Assembly (NCBI RefSeq): GCF_029167235.1
Contig: NZ_JARFTR010000289.1
Coordinates: 1-37,912 of the forward strand
DNA: 37,912 nt
Source of the DNA: Kamptonema sp. UHCC 0994
GTDB lineage: Bacteria > Cyanobacteriota > Cyanobacteriia > Cyanobacteriales > Microcoleaceae
Direction: 5' to 3'
Each line of letters begins with the position of its first letter. Position 1 is the stretch's first letter. The position numbers and the translations under genes were made by a program. The notes under the pieces are model-generated. The model did not search any database. It saw nothing but the letters and a program-made list of their open reading frames with translations, and was not told where the DNA came from. Positions 1-8,259 of the stretch are shown here, one piece after another.

Positions 1-38
1 CGGCGTTACGTAAAGTGTGTGTAAGTCCTGAATTAGCT

Positions 39-66
39 ATTACCAATTACCAATTACCCATTACCA
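39..66. repeat. heptanucleotide tandem repeat ATTACCA x4
   Basis: Four consecutive 7-bp units (ATTACCA, with one ATTACCC variant) lie just downstream of the TPR gene's stop codon. Heptanucleotide short tandem repeats are a known feature of filamentous cyanobacteria. Two other heptamer families occur in this window (TAGGGGC near 2.08 kb; AACAGTT near 27.1 and 34.15 kb). The first bases of the window (CGGCGTTACG) resemble the end of the GTAACGCCGCC hairpin family seen at 25.4 and 37.9 kb. Confidence 0.75.
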
Positions 67-71
67 ATTTT

Positions 72-1940
72 CTAATCCATTGATTCCTGGTACTTTTTCA
101 AAATTTCCGGGATGTAATCATAGCCATCAACACCAATTATAGGAATAATTTGCGATCGCTCTTGTTTCAACGCTGCTTCAAATCCATCGCCCAATTGACC
201 TTGTAAAATTATTAACAAACCTGCGGGCTTACGCCACTCGCTAGCACCAATTTGCTCTAAAAGATACATACTTAAACAGCCAGCAAAAACAGCCTTCTGC
301 AAATTTTCCGTGCTATAATAAGCTTGAGCAAGATAAGCCAAATTCAAACCTTGCAAATACAAATCTCCAGAAACTTGGGCAGATTGCCAGCCATTTGCCA
401 AGTATTTAATAGCTTCTTGGGGTTGGTCTAAAATCGTGTAAGCAATACCAAGACTACTATAACAAAGAGCTTGACTTTGGCGATCGCCTAATTGTTCAGA
501 TAACTGCAAACCTCGTTGCAAATAGTTAACTGCACTCTCATAAATCTCTGGTTCTACTTCTTGCAATTGCCGAGCTTTAAACACTTCGCTATAACCTAAA
601 TTAGCCAAAGCATTTACTTCTCCTAATTTATCACCGCTTTGACGGGATAGTATTAACGCCCGCTGACTGAAGTCAATAGCTTCTTCATAATTTTTTTGAG
701 CTACATGAGTGCGGCTAAGGTGATTTAAGTTGGCAATTTCACAGGGTTTATCGCCTTCTTTGCGGGCAATTTCTAATGCTTGTTGATGGAAGTTGATCGA
801 CCGATCGTATTGTCCCATCGCTCGCATTGAAGCACCGATAAGTGTAAGAATCCTAGCTTTAGCTTGGGTTCCTTCCACACGCCGCAGGGGTTCATCTAAA
901 TACTCTAAAGTGTTTCGCAAATACTCGCCGGAAAAAGAGGCAAATACTCCGCCGTAAAGGGGGAAATAGTCGCGTTGGGAAAATGCCCGTAGAACTTGCA
1001 GCGTTAGCTGAAAACAGCTATTTGCTAAAATTTCACCGCTGCGGGTAGAATTGTTAAAGCCATTGGCTAATTGACACCAGATAACTGCAAATGTTAAAAA
1101 AGTAGAAATTGAAAGTTTTGCTCCTACTTTGGAGTCATAAATCAGTTTGTCAAACCAAGCCACTAACCCCCGTTGCAAGCATTGTAAAATTACGGCTAGT
1201 TCAATTAAATAACTTTGTTCTATATTACCTTGTTGGGCGGCAAATTCTGCGATAGAATGATTAAAGGAAATTGTGTTAAATAGTGCTTGCGGGAAGGAAC
1301 TATTTACCTTTTTTGACCATAATGCCCAAGGGCCGTTTTGTTCAGCAGTGCCGGCAAATCCTAACTGCCGTTGTTGGTAAATCCAGCTTACGAGATCGGC
1401 TTCTAATCGCTGCCATGATGCTAAACCTTTGGTGATGCCAACGATAATTTGTTGTACGTCTTGTTCTGTGTCAGGATTAGCAATTTGCAGCATTTGTTGT
1501 TGCAATGATTTGGCTAATTGCTGCAATTGTTCGAGAGTGAGGGGGTGTTCTCGATTGGGGTCGATGATTTGTAATAATGTGAGTAGTCGATTGTTAGGTT
1601 CGGCAGTGATGATTTGTTGAACTGAAGATGCGATCGCACGGTCAACTCGGTTTTCTTTTTGCCAGCGTTCCCATTCGCCTTGAATGGTTTTGAGAGCTCT
1701 GAGAATACGACTTGCTTTAGCTTGTTTGAGCTCGTCTTTGTCAGTTTTGAGTTGGTTTTCAATAGCGTTCAAGCGTTCCGCGAGACAGCGTTCAAAGATT
1801 TCGCCGCTGCCGGGGCTGATTTCTTGGACGAGGATTTGATATACTTGCTCTTTAGAGCGAATTTGGCCTTTAAGGGTAATGTCTACGATCTGGTCGATCA
1901 TGGCTAGATTGCGATCGCGCAGTGAGGGTGAATCTGACAT
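72..1940 (-). CDS. tetratricopeptide repeat protein
   Basis: The gene encodes 622 residues from an ATG at 1940. The N-terminal ~200 residues are helical and charged and I do not recognise them. The middle third is more hydrophobic. Residues ~355-560 contain about five TPR-like helical hairpins with the usual pattern of small and aromatic positions (for example AMGQYDRSINFHQQALEIAR, then KNYEEAIDFSQRALILSRQ). TPR arrays are protein-protein interaction scaffolds. There is no signal peptide or clear transmembrane segment, so it is probably cytoplasmic. It is transcribed alone on the minus strand, downstream of lipB and separated from it by a MITE-like repeat. The specific partner or process cannot be told from sequence. 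HIP1 octamers inside the gene suggest long residence in the genome. Confidence 0.85.
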   Translation of the reverse strand: MSDSPSLRDRNLAMIDQIVDITLKGQIRSKEQVYQILVQEISPGSGEIFERCLAERLNAIENQLKTDKDELKQAKASRILRALKTIQGEWERWQKENRVDRAIASSVQQIITAEPNNRLLTLLQIIDPNREHPLTLEQLQQLAKSLQQQMLQIANPDTEQDVQQIIVGITKGLASWQRLEADLVSWIYQQRQLGFAGTAEQNGPWALWSKKVNSSFPQALFNTISFNHSIAEFAAQQGNIEQSYLIELAVILQCLQRGLVAWFDKLIYDSKVGAKLSISTFLTFAVIWCQLANGFNNSTRSGEILANSCFQLTLQVLRAFSQRDYFPLYGGVFASFSGEYLRNTLEYLDEPLRRVEGTQAKARILTLIGASMRAMGQYDRSINFHQQALEIARKEGDKPCEIANLNHLSRTHVAQKNYEEAIDFSQRALILSRQSGDKLGEVNALANLGYSEVFKARQLQEVEPEIYESAVNYLQRGLQLSEQLGDRQSQALCYSSLGIAYTILDQPQEAIKYLANGWQSAQVSGDLYLQGLNLAYLAQAYYSTENLQKAVFAGCLSMYLLEQIGASEWRKPAGLLIILQGQLGDGFEAALKQERSQIIPIIGVDGYDYIPEILKKYQESMD

Positions 1941-2052
1941 AGTTTTAATTTTAGGATCGATGGGTTTGTTTTCATTTTTAGTGCTGATGAGAGCGTGCGA
2001 TCGCTTCTGAAAGCCCCTCCCAAATTTTTACCATCTCTGCTAAAAGTAATTA

Positions 2053-2184
2053 TATAGCAACCGCCAAGGCGGTTAGGGGCTAGGGGCTAGGGGCTAGGGG
2101 CTAGGGAAAGAAGGGGAAGAAGGGAATAGAATCAGCGAGTTTGGTGGAACTCAGAACGTCCTAACTGCCAAGAAGGTTGCTATA
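2053..2184. mobile_element. MITE-like element with imperfect terminal inverted repeats
   Basis: A 132-bp block begins TATAGCAACC (2053-2062) and ends with its exact reverse complement GGTTGCTATA (2175-2184). The inverted similarity continues inward to about 25 bp (20 of 25 positions). The left end contains its own small palindrome, AACCGCC-AA-GGCGGTT (2059-2074), followed by a TAGGGGC heptamer array. It has no coding capacity and sits between the TPR gene and lipB. A partial relative of the left end (TATAGCAACCGC) recurs near 37851. The size, termini and intergenic position suggest a non-autonomous mobile element, but no target-site duplication is clear. Confidence 0.45.
2074..2101. repeat. 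heptanucleotide tandem repeat TAGGGGC x4
   Basis: Four perfect 7-bp units lie inside the 2053-2184 element. The G-rich strand could form stacked guanine structures. It belongs to the class of cyanobacterial short tandem heptamers. Confidence 0.8.
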
Positions 2185-2224
2185 CAGGAAACTAATCATG
2201 CCAGTTTGAGCGACAACAGCTTAC

Positions 2225-2914
2225 CTATTTTGGCCAAGCTGATGCAATCAATTCTACCCCAAACACTTCAGCAAAACTAGCCGCAACCACTGGCCGCACT
2301 CGATCGAGGTCAATGCCAGGGATAAACTCAGCTAAGCTGCCAACAGGACGATCGCTAATCCCACAAGGTACAATTTCTTTAAAACCTTGGAGATCGGGAC
2401 AAACATTTAAAGCAAAGCCGTGCATTGTAATCCAACGACTAACCTTAATACCGATCGCGGCTACTTTGCGCCCCTCCACCCAAACCCCAGTCAAACCAGA
2501 AACGCGATCGCCCTGCAAACCCCATACCGCCAGCGCCCGAATCAGCACCTCTTCCAACTGCCGCAAATACCAGTGTAAATCTTGTTGATAGCGCCGCAAA
2601 TTTAGAATCGGATAGCCCACCAACTGTCCGGGACAGTGATATGTCACCTCGCCCCCCCGCTCTACTCGATGTACTTCCCAATTAGTAACCATCGGGTCAA
2701 ACTTGAGAAAATCCAGCGTCGCTCCTTGTCCCAAAGTGTACACTGGTGGATGTTCCAGCAAAATTAATACATCTGGTAAATCTGGGTTTTCCCGATGCTC
2801 TTGCACCAACCGCCGCTGAACTTCCAAAGCCACAGCATAGGAGACTTGCCCCTCATTAATTAACCAGCAGGGTACAGAAGTTAAAGCAGATGCAAAAACA
2901 GTAGTATGAATCAT
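2225..2914 (-). CDS. lipB: lipoyl(octanoyl) transferase LipB
   Basis: LipB transfers octanoate from octanoyl-ACP to lipoyl domains of 2-oxoacid dehydrogenases and the glycine cleavage H protein, the first step of lipoate synthesis in the cytoplasm. The family hallmarks are present: [19 protein letters not shown] (substrate pocket), the catalytic lysine in [20 protein letters not shown], and the catalytic cysteine in IVPCGI. With the ATG at 2914 the product is 229 residues, with Lys157 and Cys184, a normal size. An upstream in-frame TTG at 2962 would add 16 residues without homology, so I prefer the ATG. LipA is not in the window. The divergent neighbour is lrtA, whose start is about 150 bp away. 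Confidence 0.95.
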   Translation of the reverse strand: MIHTTVFASALTSVPCWLINEGQVSYAVALEVQRRLVQEHRENPDLPDVLILLEHPPVYTLGQGATLDFLKFDPMVTNWEVHRVERGGEVTYHCPGQLVGYPILNLRRYQQDLHWYLRQLEEVLIRALAVWGLQGDRVSGLTGVWVEGRKVAAIGIKVSRWITMHGFALNVCPDLQGFKEIVPCGISDRPVGSLAEFIPGIDLDRVRPVVAASFAEVFGVELIASAWPK

Positions 2915-3060
2915 GCAAAAAATCAAGGGGTTTTTGATGCAAATTGAGTCAAATAAAATCAAGAATTGTCAAGGGATGCAAAAGATTTTAAAGTGCTTTG
3001 TTTTATAGAATACAAAGTGGTACTGTAAAACTATACCCAGATTAAGTAAGGAGGGGCTTT

Positions 3061-3708
3061 ATGAAGCTTGTTATCCAGGGTAAAAATATTGAAATTACCG
3101 ATGCGATTCGCGAATACGTCAATCAAAAAATTGACAAAGCCGTGAATCACTTTCAGGCATTGACTACCGAGGTGGACGTACACCTAAGCGTAGCTCGCAA
3201 CCCGCGAATAAATACCAAGCAGACTGCTGAAGTCACGATCTACGCTAACGGTAGCGTGATCCGCGCCGAAGAAAGCAGTGAAAGCCTCTATGCCAGCATA
3301 GACCTAGTAGCAGATAAGATTGCTCGGCAACTACGGAAATTTAAAGAAAAACGACAAGACAAGACCCATACTAATCCTAAAGTGGGCGATGTCGTAGCAG
3401 AGGAGCCGGTTGTCTCGGATCTAATTGGCGATCGCACCCCTGAACTTCCCAGCGAAGTATTGCGAAGCAAATATTTTGTCATGCCGCCGATGACCATGCA
3501 AGAAGCACTAGAACAGTTGCAAGTCATCGATCACGACTTTTATATGTTCCGCAACGCCGAAACAGGTGAAATTAACGTGATCTATGAGCGCAAGCATCAC
3601 GGCGGTTACGGCGTGATCCAACCTCGTAATGGTAACGGTAACGGTAACAATGGCAAAGTTGCTCATAACAGCGTTCCAGCCGAAAAGTCAAAAGCTCCGA
3701 AGGCTTAA
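3061..3708 (+). CDS. hpf: long-form ribosome hibernation promoting factor (LrtA/HPF)
   Basis: The protein is 215 residues. Residues ~1-100 are the ribosome-binding S30AE/HPF fold (opening [20 protein letters not shown]). Residues ~135-190 are the C-terminal dimerisation domain of long HPF ([30 protein letters not shown]). Long HPFs link 70S ribosomes into inactive 100S dimers in stress or stationary phase; in cyanobacteria the gene is called lrtA because its transcript is light-repressed. A strong Shine-Dalgarno, AAGGAGGGG, lies at about 3049-3057. The C terminus carries a short Asn-Gly run encoded by a GGTAAC repeat, then a basic Lys/Ala tail, which looks like a replication-slippage extension. 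It converges on bcp across a G-rich spacer. Confidence 0.95.
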   Translation: MKLVIQGKNIEITDAIREYVNQKIDKAVNHFQALTTEVDVHLSVARNPRINTKQTAEVTIYANGSVIRAEESSESLYASIDLVADKIARQLRKFKEKRQDKTHTNPKVGDVVAEEPVVSDLIGDRTPELPSEVLRSKYFVMPPMTMQEALEQLQVIDHDFYMFRNAETGEINVIYERKHHGGYGVIQPRNGNGNGNNGKVAHNSVPAEKSKAPKA

Positions 3709-3714
3709 GGCATA

Positions 3715-3796
3715 AGGAGCAGGGGGGCAGAGGGGCAGGGGGGGCAGAGGAGAGATTTCCGTCTTCCATCTCCCCCGCTCCCCATCTCCCCCGCTC
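3715..3796. repeat. G-rich / C-rich spacer between convergent genes
   Basis: The first half is a run of G-tracts separated by CAG or AG (GGGGGGCAGAGGGGCAGGGG). The second half is C-tract rich (CTCCCCCGCTCCCCATCTCC). The halves can pair in many registers, so transcripts from either side could form a strong hairpin. It may serve as a shared terminator for lrtA and bcp, but there is no well-placed U-tract; that role is inference. Confidence 0.4.
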
Positions 3797-3799
3797 TAT

Positions 3800-4258
3800 C
3801 TAATTTTTGATAGCTTGCAGAGTTTTAAGAGATTCTTCGACGTGAGCTTTGAAGTTAAGCATAGAGTCAAAAATGTGCCGCACAACTCCTTGCTCGTCAA
3901 TCACGTATGTCACCCTACCAGGAAGCACCCAGAGAGTTGCGGGCACCCCGTAAAGTTGCCGAACTTTGTTTCCCGCATCGCTCAACAGCGTAAAAGGTAG
4001 ATTATGCTTAGCCGCAAACTGCTGATGGGATTGTTGTGAATCTTCACTGATCCCAATCACTTCTGCACCCGCATCCGAGAAAATTTCATAGCTATCTCGA
4101 AACGCGCAAGCTTCAGCCGTGCATCCGGGGGTGTCATCCTTGGGGTAAAAATATACAACAACTGATTTTTTGCCCCGAAAGTCCTTGAGGCTGACTGGTG
4201 AGCCTGTTTGAGAAGGCAAGGTAAAATCGGGTGCGGTTTCTCCAACTTTTACTGGCAT
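3800..4258 (-). CDS. bcp: peroxiredoxin Q (thioredoxin-dependent thiol peroxidase, Bcp)
   Basis: Peroxiredoxin Q reduces hydrogen peroxide and organic hydroperoxides using thioredoxin. From the ATG at 4258 the protein is 152 residues, typical of the family. The active site YPKDDTPGCTAEACAFRD gives the peroxidatic Cys46 and the resolving Cys51 five residues later, the atypical two-cysteine PrxQ arrangement. The start GETAPDFTLPSQTG is also diagnostic. A frame extension upstream to 4330 adds 24 unconserved residues, so I prefer the internal methionine MPVKVGE. In cyanobacteria PrxQ enzymes protect the cytoplasm from photosynthetic peroxide. It is monocistronic on the minus strand. Confidence 0.95.
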   Translation of the reverse strand: MPVKVGETAPDFTLPSQTGSPVSLKDFRGKKSVVVYFYPKDDTPGCTAEACAFRDSYEIFSDAGAEVIGISEDSQQSHQQFAAKHNLPFTLLSDAGNKVRQLYGVPATLWVLPGRVTYVIDEQGVVRHIFDSMLNFKAHVEESLKTLQAIKN

Positions 4259-4463
4259 ATTTGCTAAAATCGGTGGTTTAAGGGAAATGTTAACTTTTGT
4301 TATTTTATCGCGATTCGGTAACACTACCACTAATTTTTAGAAGCCACTACGCGATCGCCTGTCTCGAAGCTTTCAAGTATTCACAATAACTTTAAGCAAA
4401 AGTCAACTAACTTTATCAACTCTTCAAATTGAAAACTTCACCGACTCAACAAAAAGAGTGACA

Positions 4464-4565
4464 ATGAGCATAGGTGTTATGGGAAACAGTTGTTCTGAAC
4501 CAAACTCTTTTTGGACGTTTAATTGGTTAAGATTCCTTGATATCTTCAACCGAAAATCCTCTTAG
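4464..4565 (+). CDS. candidate 33-residue micro-protein
   Basis: An ATG-to-TAG frame of 33 codons encodes a Trp/Phe-rich peptide with a hydrophobic centre and basic end (SFWTFNWLRFLDIFNRKSS). An internal ATG five codons in would give a 28-residue form starting MGNSCSEP. A weak purine stretch (AAAAAGAG) lies 5-12 bases before the first ATG. I do not recognise the peptide. It stands alone in the 526-bp bcp-to-ketosynthase gap, and its transcript would end at the terminator at 4682-4707. It could be a small membrane-associated protein, a leader peptide, or chance. The amphipathic composition and the strong downstream terminator are the reasons for listing it. Confidence 0.35.
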   Translation: MSIGVMGNSCSEPNSFWTFNWLRFLDIFNRKSS

Positions 4566-4589
4566 GTTTGATCGGATTAACTGTACTTT

Positions 4590-4681
4590 TGTTGCACTCT
4601 GACTGCTATCAAGTCAGTCAGAATTCTACGGTGTCTTAACTCTGTGGGGGGGTGGGCACCTAAATCGCTTCAGGGCACAGG
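4590..4681 (+). ncRNA. candidate structured RNA / 3' UTR
   Basis: Two hairpins precede the terminator. One has stem CTGACT/AGTCAG (4599-4604 with 4612-4617). A second has outer stem CTGTG/CACAG (4642-4646 with 4676-4680) enclosing a G-rich half and a CCTAAATCGCTTCAGG inner loop. With the terminator this makes a compact three-hairpin RNA of roughly 110-120 nt. It may be a small RNA, or the 3' part of the transcript carrying the 33-codon frame. I could not match it to a named cyanobacterial RNA family. Confidence 0.35.
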
Positions 4682-4707
4682 AAAACTCGGTAATTGCCGA
4701 GTTTTTC
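4682..4707 (+). terminator. Rho-independent terminator
   Basis: The stem AAAACTCGG (4682-4690) pairs with CCGAGTTTT (4697-4705) around the six-base loop TAATTG, and the 3' arm runs into a T-tract. This is a classic intrinsic terminator on the plus strand. No recognised plus-strand gene lies upstream for 970 bp, so it must end a short transcript starting in the bcp-to-ketosynthase gap. Confidence 0.8.
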
Positions 4708-4889
4708 TATTTTATAGATAAGATAATTGTTAACTGTCAACTGTTAGCTGTTAACAAAGCCAGGATTTGCAAAAAAACTTATTTTTAATTTTTAATTTTT
4801 AATTGATGGGTGAGCCTCCCCTCGCCAGATGCTAGTTTAATCTTAGACAGCTTAACATGGACTCAATTACTAACTTGAGAGATTTTGCC

Positions 4890-6752
4890 ATGCACAGCGC
4901 TTACATCAATTACATCGGCAAATTTTTACCCGGAGAAGCTGTCAATAACGACGAGATGGAAGACTATCTCGGAAAAATAGCCGAGCGCCCCTCTAAAGTC
5001 AGGCAACGTATTCTTAAAAGCAATGGCATTAAACAGCGCTATTATGCCATTAGCAAGGAACAAAACACCATCTATTCTAACAGTCAAATGGCAGCTCATG
5101 CCGTCCGAGATATTCTCTCCCAATCTCATCTAGAACCAGCCACCATTGACTTACTTGCCTGCGCCACAACTATCCCAGATTTATTAGTACCTGGATTTGC
5201 CAGCATGGTGCATGGAGAATTACCAGAATTACCACCGCTAGAAATTATTTCAACTCAAGGCGTTTGCTGTGCGGGAATAGCCGCTTTAAATTATGCTAAT
5301 TCTCAACTGCAATTAGGCAAAAGGCGGACTGCACTTGCGGTTGCTTCTGAGTTCGCCTCTCGCCTGTTCAAGCACACTAAATTTGAAACCGAAACTTCAG
5401 TTAAACCCGGCAAATTCCTTCCCTTTGACACCGAATTTTTGCGCTGGATGCTCTCCGACGGTGCAGGCGCATTCTTGTTGCAAAATCAGCCTCTTACTAC
5501 AGGAATTAGTTTAAAAATAGAATGGATTGAACTAATTTCCCATGCTAATGCTTATCCCATTTGTATGTATTCTGGCTTAGAAGAGGAAAGCTCAAAAACA
5601 AGCTGGTTAGATTACCCCTCCTACGCAGATGCAGCCGCAGCCGGAGCCTTTGACTTGCGCCAGAATATTCGATTGCTAGATAATGTGATAAAATTAGGAG
5701 TAGAAGGATGGCTGCGATTAATTGCAGCAGGCCGCGTTAACCCCCAGGAAATCGATTGGTTGCTCTGCCATTACTCTTCCCACTTCTTCCGGGGACAAAT
5801 TGTGGAACTGCTAGAAAAAGCAGACTGTATGATTCCTGAAGAAAAATGGTTTACTAACCTTTATACGCGGGGGAATACAGGTTGTGCTTCCATTTACTTA
5901 ATGCTGGAAGAACTCTTTAATTCTGGCAAATTGCAGCCCGGACAAAAAATCTTTTGTTTTGTACCAGAAAGCGGTCGATTTACTACTGCTTATATGATGT
6001 TAACCGTTGTGGAAAATTCACCTGAAATTAACCAAAGTGTTGATTTAACTGAATTACCTGTCACCTCTCCCCTTGACAGCTTTAAACCTGCACGGCTTGA
6101 TTCTCCCCAAGCCTATTTATTACGAGAATTAGCATTAGTTTGGCTAGAATTTGAGCGGAAATTGCGCTCCGTACCAATTCTACGGAAATTACACGGGGGA
6201 GAATTTACCATTGAAGATTATAAAGCTCTGTTGCGAAATCTGCGGCCGCAAGTTGTAGAAGGAGCTCGTTGGATTGCTCGTGCTGCTTCTTACATGACTG
6301 ATTTTCGCCTCCGCTCTACATTTATCGGCCATGCTCAAGACGAGCACCGAGATTTTCAAATGTTAGAGCGAAATTACGTTTCCGTTGGTGGCGAATTGTC
6401 CGAAATTGTAGGAAGTGAAAAGAATATTGGTAGCGAAGCTTTATCAGCATTTATCTTTCACCAAGCCTCTCAGGAAAATCCGGTAGACTTAATTGGGAGT
6501 ATATTTATTATTGAAGGGTTGGGGAATCAGCTTGCTGGAAAGTGGGCGAAACAGATTCAAGAAACCCTGGGTTTGCGGGGAGATCAAGTGTCATTTCTAG
6601 CGTATCACGGAGTGAATGATGAATCGCATCTTGGTAAGTTGGAGGAATTAATTAATGCAGAATGGATGACAGACGCGATTGCCCGTCGCATTGTTAAAAC
6701 CGCTCAAGTCACTGCTCGTTTATACTTACTGCAACTGGAGGAAATTCGCTAA
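4890..6752 (+). CDS. ketosynthase III-like protein fused to a heme-oxygenase-like iron oxidase domain
   Basis: From the ATG at 4890 (GAGAG 10 bp upstream; another ATG at 4857) the protein has 620 residues. Residues ~1-375 are a FabH/KAS III fold with a complete catalytic triad: Cys127 in GVCCAG, His294 in LLCHYSSHF, Asn329 in TRGNTGCAS. The opening (NDEMEDYLGK, ILKSNGIKQRYYA) resembles DarB/StlD-type ketosynthases of dialkylresorcinol pathways, from memory. Residues ~405-620 are all helical with ligand-like motifs HAQDEH (481-486), IIEGLGNQ (Glu542) and HGVNDESH (His573, Asp577, His580). The H-x3-D-x2-H pattern matches heme-oxygenase-like di-iron enzymes of the CADD/UndA type. A plausible role is condensing an acyl thioester with a malonyl or ketoacyl unit and then oxidising the product. 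The exact reaction is unknown. The stop overlaps the next start by one base. Confidence 0.85.
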   Translation: MHSAYINYIGKFLPGEAVNNDEMEDYLGKIAERPSKVRQRILKSNGIKQRYYAISKEQNTIYSNSQMAAHAVRDILSQSHLEPATIDLLACATTIPDLLVPGFASMVHGELPELPPLEIISTQGVCCAGIAALNYANSQLQLGKRRTALAVASEFASRLFKHTKFETETSVKPGKFLPFDTEFLRWMLSDGAGAFLLQNQPLTTGISLKIEWIELISHANAYPICMYSGLEEESSKTSWLDYPSYADAAAAGAFDLRQNIRLLDNVIKLGVEGWLRLIAAGRVNPQEIDWLLCHYSSHFFRGQIVELLEKADCMIPEEKWFTNLYTRGNTGCASIYLMLEELFNSGKLQPGQKIFCFVPESGRFTTAYMMLTVVENSPEINQSVDLTELPVTSPLDSFKPARLDSPQAYLLRELALVWLEFERKLRSVPILRKLHGGEFTIEDYKALLRNLRPQVVEGARWIARAASYMTDFRLRSTFIGHAQDEHRDFQMLERNYVSVGGELSEIVGSEKNIGSEALSAFIFHQASQENPVDLIGSIFIIEGLGNQLAGKWAKQIQETLGLRGDQVSFLAYHGVNDESHLGKLEELINAEWMTDAIARRIVKTAQVTARLYLLQLEEIR

Positions 6753-7672
6753 TGCAAATTATTCAACCTCAAGAGACTGAAAATATAACAGAAGTTAAGA
6801 GCAATTTGCCCTACAGTCCTCAACCTTACAATCGATTAAATCCTAATCATTGGGACGTGCTTTTTGTCGATCAGTCTATCCCCGTCGATTTAGTGGCGAA
6901 ATCTTACATGATTCGGGATTTACACAACTGGACTCGCAGTTATTTACTAATTCCTATTAAAATAATTGCGAACTTGTTGCTGGCTTTAATTATGACGGTG
7001 AAGCGTTTGCTTCCCTTTCAATTTAGCGCTTACACCTTAATGCACAAATCTGCTGCATTTTTCTTGAATAACTTTGTTTCTCCTGAAGCTTGTTATTTGA
7101 TTGTGCGGCATATTTGTCTCGGTTCCAACATTATCAATTTTTTGATTGATAACGGCCCCGATCCGCAGATTCAGAAATCAACCCTCTATCCGCGCACTGT
7201 TGACGATTTAGCTAATAATGCTTTTTTGGAACATGACCTAATTCTCTATAACTTTGTTTGGGATTACAATCAAGCAATCCAAAAGAATCCTAATTGGTTA
7301 GAGGAGATTAAAAACCGGGTAGTTAACTACGATAGCATTCAACCTGCGGAAGTGGAAATTGATTTTAATAAACGCCGCTGGTTGAGGGTTTTAGATTTGG
7401 AATCTGCGATTGAGTTGTTTAAAGTGTTTTATTCTCTTTGTTTAACTAGCGATGAGTTTGCGCGGGCAGTAATCTCGCTTCAGTTAGATGAGAACTTTGG
7501 TATTTATATCAGTCAGATTACGGATAATTATGACTGGAATCATGTAATTAGAAACCGTCAACCTCTTGCACCAAATAGTCCTTTTAATGCAGCTCGCGAT
7601 CTGTTTTTACACGGTATTGTGTCGGAATATCTTTACAGGTATTTGGAGATTCGTAAGCAGATGGTAGAGTAA
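6752..7672 (+). CDS. unrecognised partner of the ketosynthase-oxidase fusion
   Basis: The start ATG shares its A with the TAA of the upstream gene, so the two are almost certainly translationally coupled. The product is 306 residues. After a polar N terminus (1-60) there are hydrophobic stretches at ~64-87 and ~100-132, suggesting membrane association. The C-terminal half is helical and soluble-looking, with conserved-looking aromatics and acidics (AFLEHDLILYNFVWDYNQA; ENFGIYISQITDNYDWNHV). I recognise no catalytic motif; it may match a family of unknown function found beside such ketosynthases. The tight overlap argues for a shared pathway, for example handling a lipophilic substrate or product at the membrane. 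That role is inference. Confidence 0.8.
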   Translation: MQIIQPQETENITEVKSNLPYSPQPYNRLNPNHWDVLFVDQSIPVDLVAKSYMIRDLHNWTRSYLLIPIKIIANLLLALIMTVKRLLPFQFSAYTLMHKSAAFFLNNFVSPEACYLIVRHICLGSNIINFLIDNGPDPQIQKSTLYPRTVDDLANNAFLEHDLILYNFVWDYNQAIQKNPNWLEEIKNRVVNYDSIQPAEVEIDFNKRRWLRVLDLESAIELFKVFYSLCLTSDEFARAVISLQLDENFGIYISQITDNYDWNHVIRNRQPLAPNSPFNAARDLFLHGIVSEYLYRYLEIRKQMVE

Positions 7673-7725
7673 TGTTTAAGTGTTAGAAACTCGACCCGAA
7701 AGTATGATAAGGAAAGTGCTTTAAT

Positions 7726-7971
7726 ATGTTAACTAACTACATCCAAGCTGCCATGAAGCAAGCTAAGTATGAAATTTTCCCTGATGATGGGACTTTCTAC
7801 GGAGAAATTCCTATCTGTGAGGGAGTCTATGCAAATGCTGTAACTCTCGAAGCTTGTCGAGAAGAATTGCAAGAGGTATTAGAAGACTGGATTTTACTTA
7901 GTCTCACGCTGAATCTTCCTTTACCCGTCCTTGATAATATCGACCTTACAATTACTAAAGAAGTCGCCTGA
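7726..7971 (+). CDS. hicB: HicB-family antitoxin
   Basis: The 81-residue protein has the partial RNase H-like HicB fold: a first strand with YEIFPDDGTFYGEIPICEGVYANAVTLEACREELQEVLEDW, where the pattern of a small glycine turn, then xxVTLEEARxEL, is diagnostic. The C-terminal part (PLPVLDNIDL) is short and lacks an obvious helix-turn-helix. HicB neutralises the HicA mRNA interferase and usually represses the operon. The RBS is AAGGAAAG at a suitable distance. Its TGA overlaps the ATG of hicA by one base. The antitoxin-first order is common in cyanobacteria. Confidence 0.85.
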   Translation: MLTNYIQAAMKQAKYEIFPDDGTFYGEIPICEGVYANAVTLEACREELQEVLEDWILLSLTLNLPLPVLDNIDLTITKEVA

Positions 7972-8189
7972 TGCCCCCTTTAAAACCAGTCAAACGTCGA
8001 GAGTTAATTTATTACCTGAAACAACTGGGATTTGACGGCCCCTATTCGGGAAAAAGGCATCAGTTCATGTTGAAAGATAACCTGCGCGTCACCATCCCCA
8101 ATCCTCATCAAGGTGATATTAGTGCCAACTTTTTAGCTAAAATTTTGGGACAGGCTAAAGTTGATATTAGTGATTGGGAGAACTTATAA
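7971..8189 (+). CDS. hicA: HicA-family toxin (mRNA interferase)
   Basis: The 72-residue protein has the dsRBD-like HicA fold. The catalytic histidine is in GKRHQFM (the family's G-S-H position), followed by LRVTIPNPHQGDISANFLAKILGQAKV, the usual IP-x-H-x(n)-I element and C-terminal helix. HicA cleaves mRNA independently of the ribosome when HicB is lost. It is translationally coupled to hicB by a one-base overlap, as expected for a toxin-antitoxin pair. It looks complete and could be active. Confidence 0.85.
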   Translation: MPPLKPVKRRELIYYLKQLGFDGPYSGKRHQFMLKDNLRVTIPNPHQGDISANFLAKILGQAKVDISDWENL

Positions 8190-8259
8190 ATTTGAGAAAG
8201 TTTTGTCAATTGATTCGTAAGTATGATACAATTAGTTAATCTTAAAATCCTTAAATACT

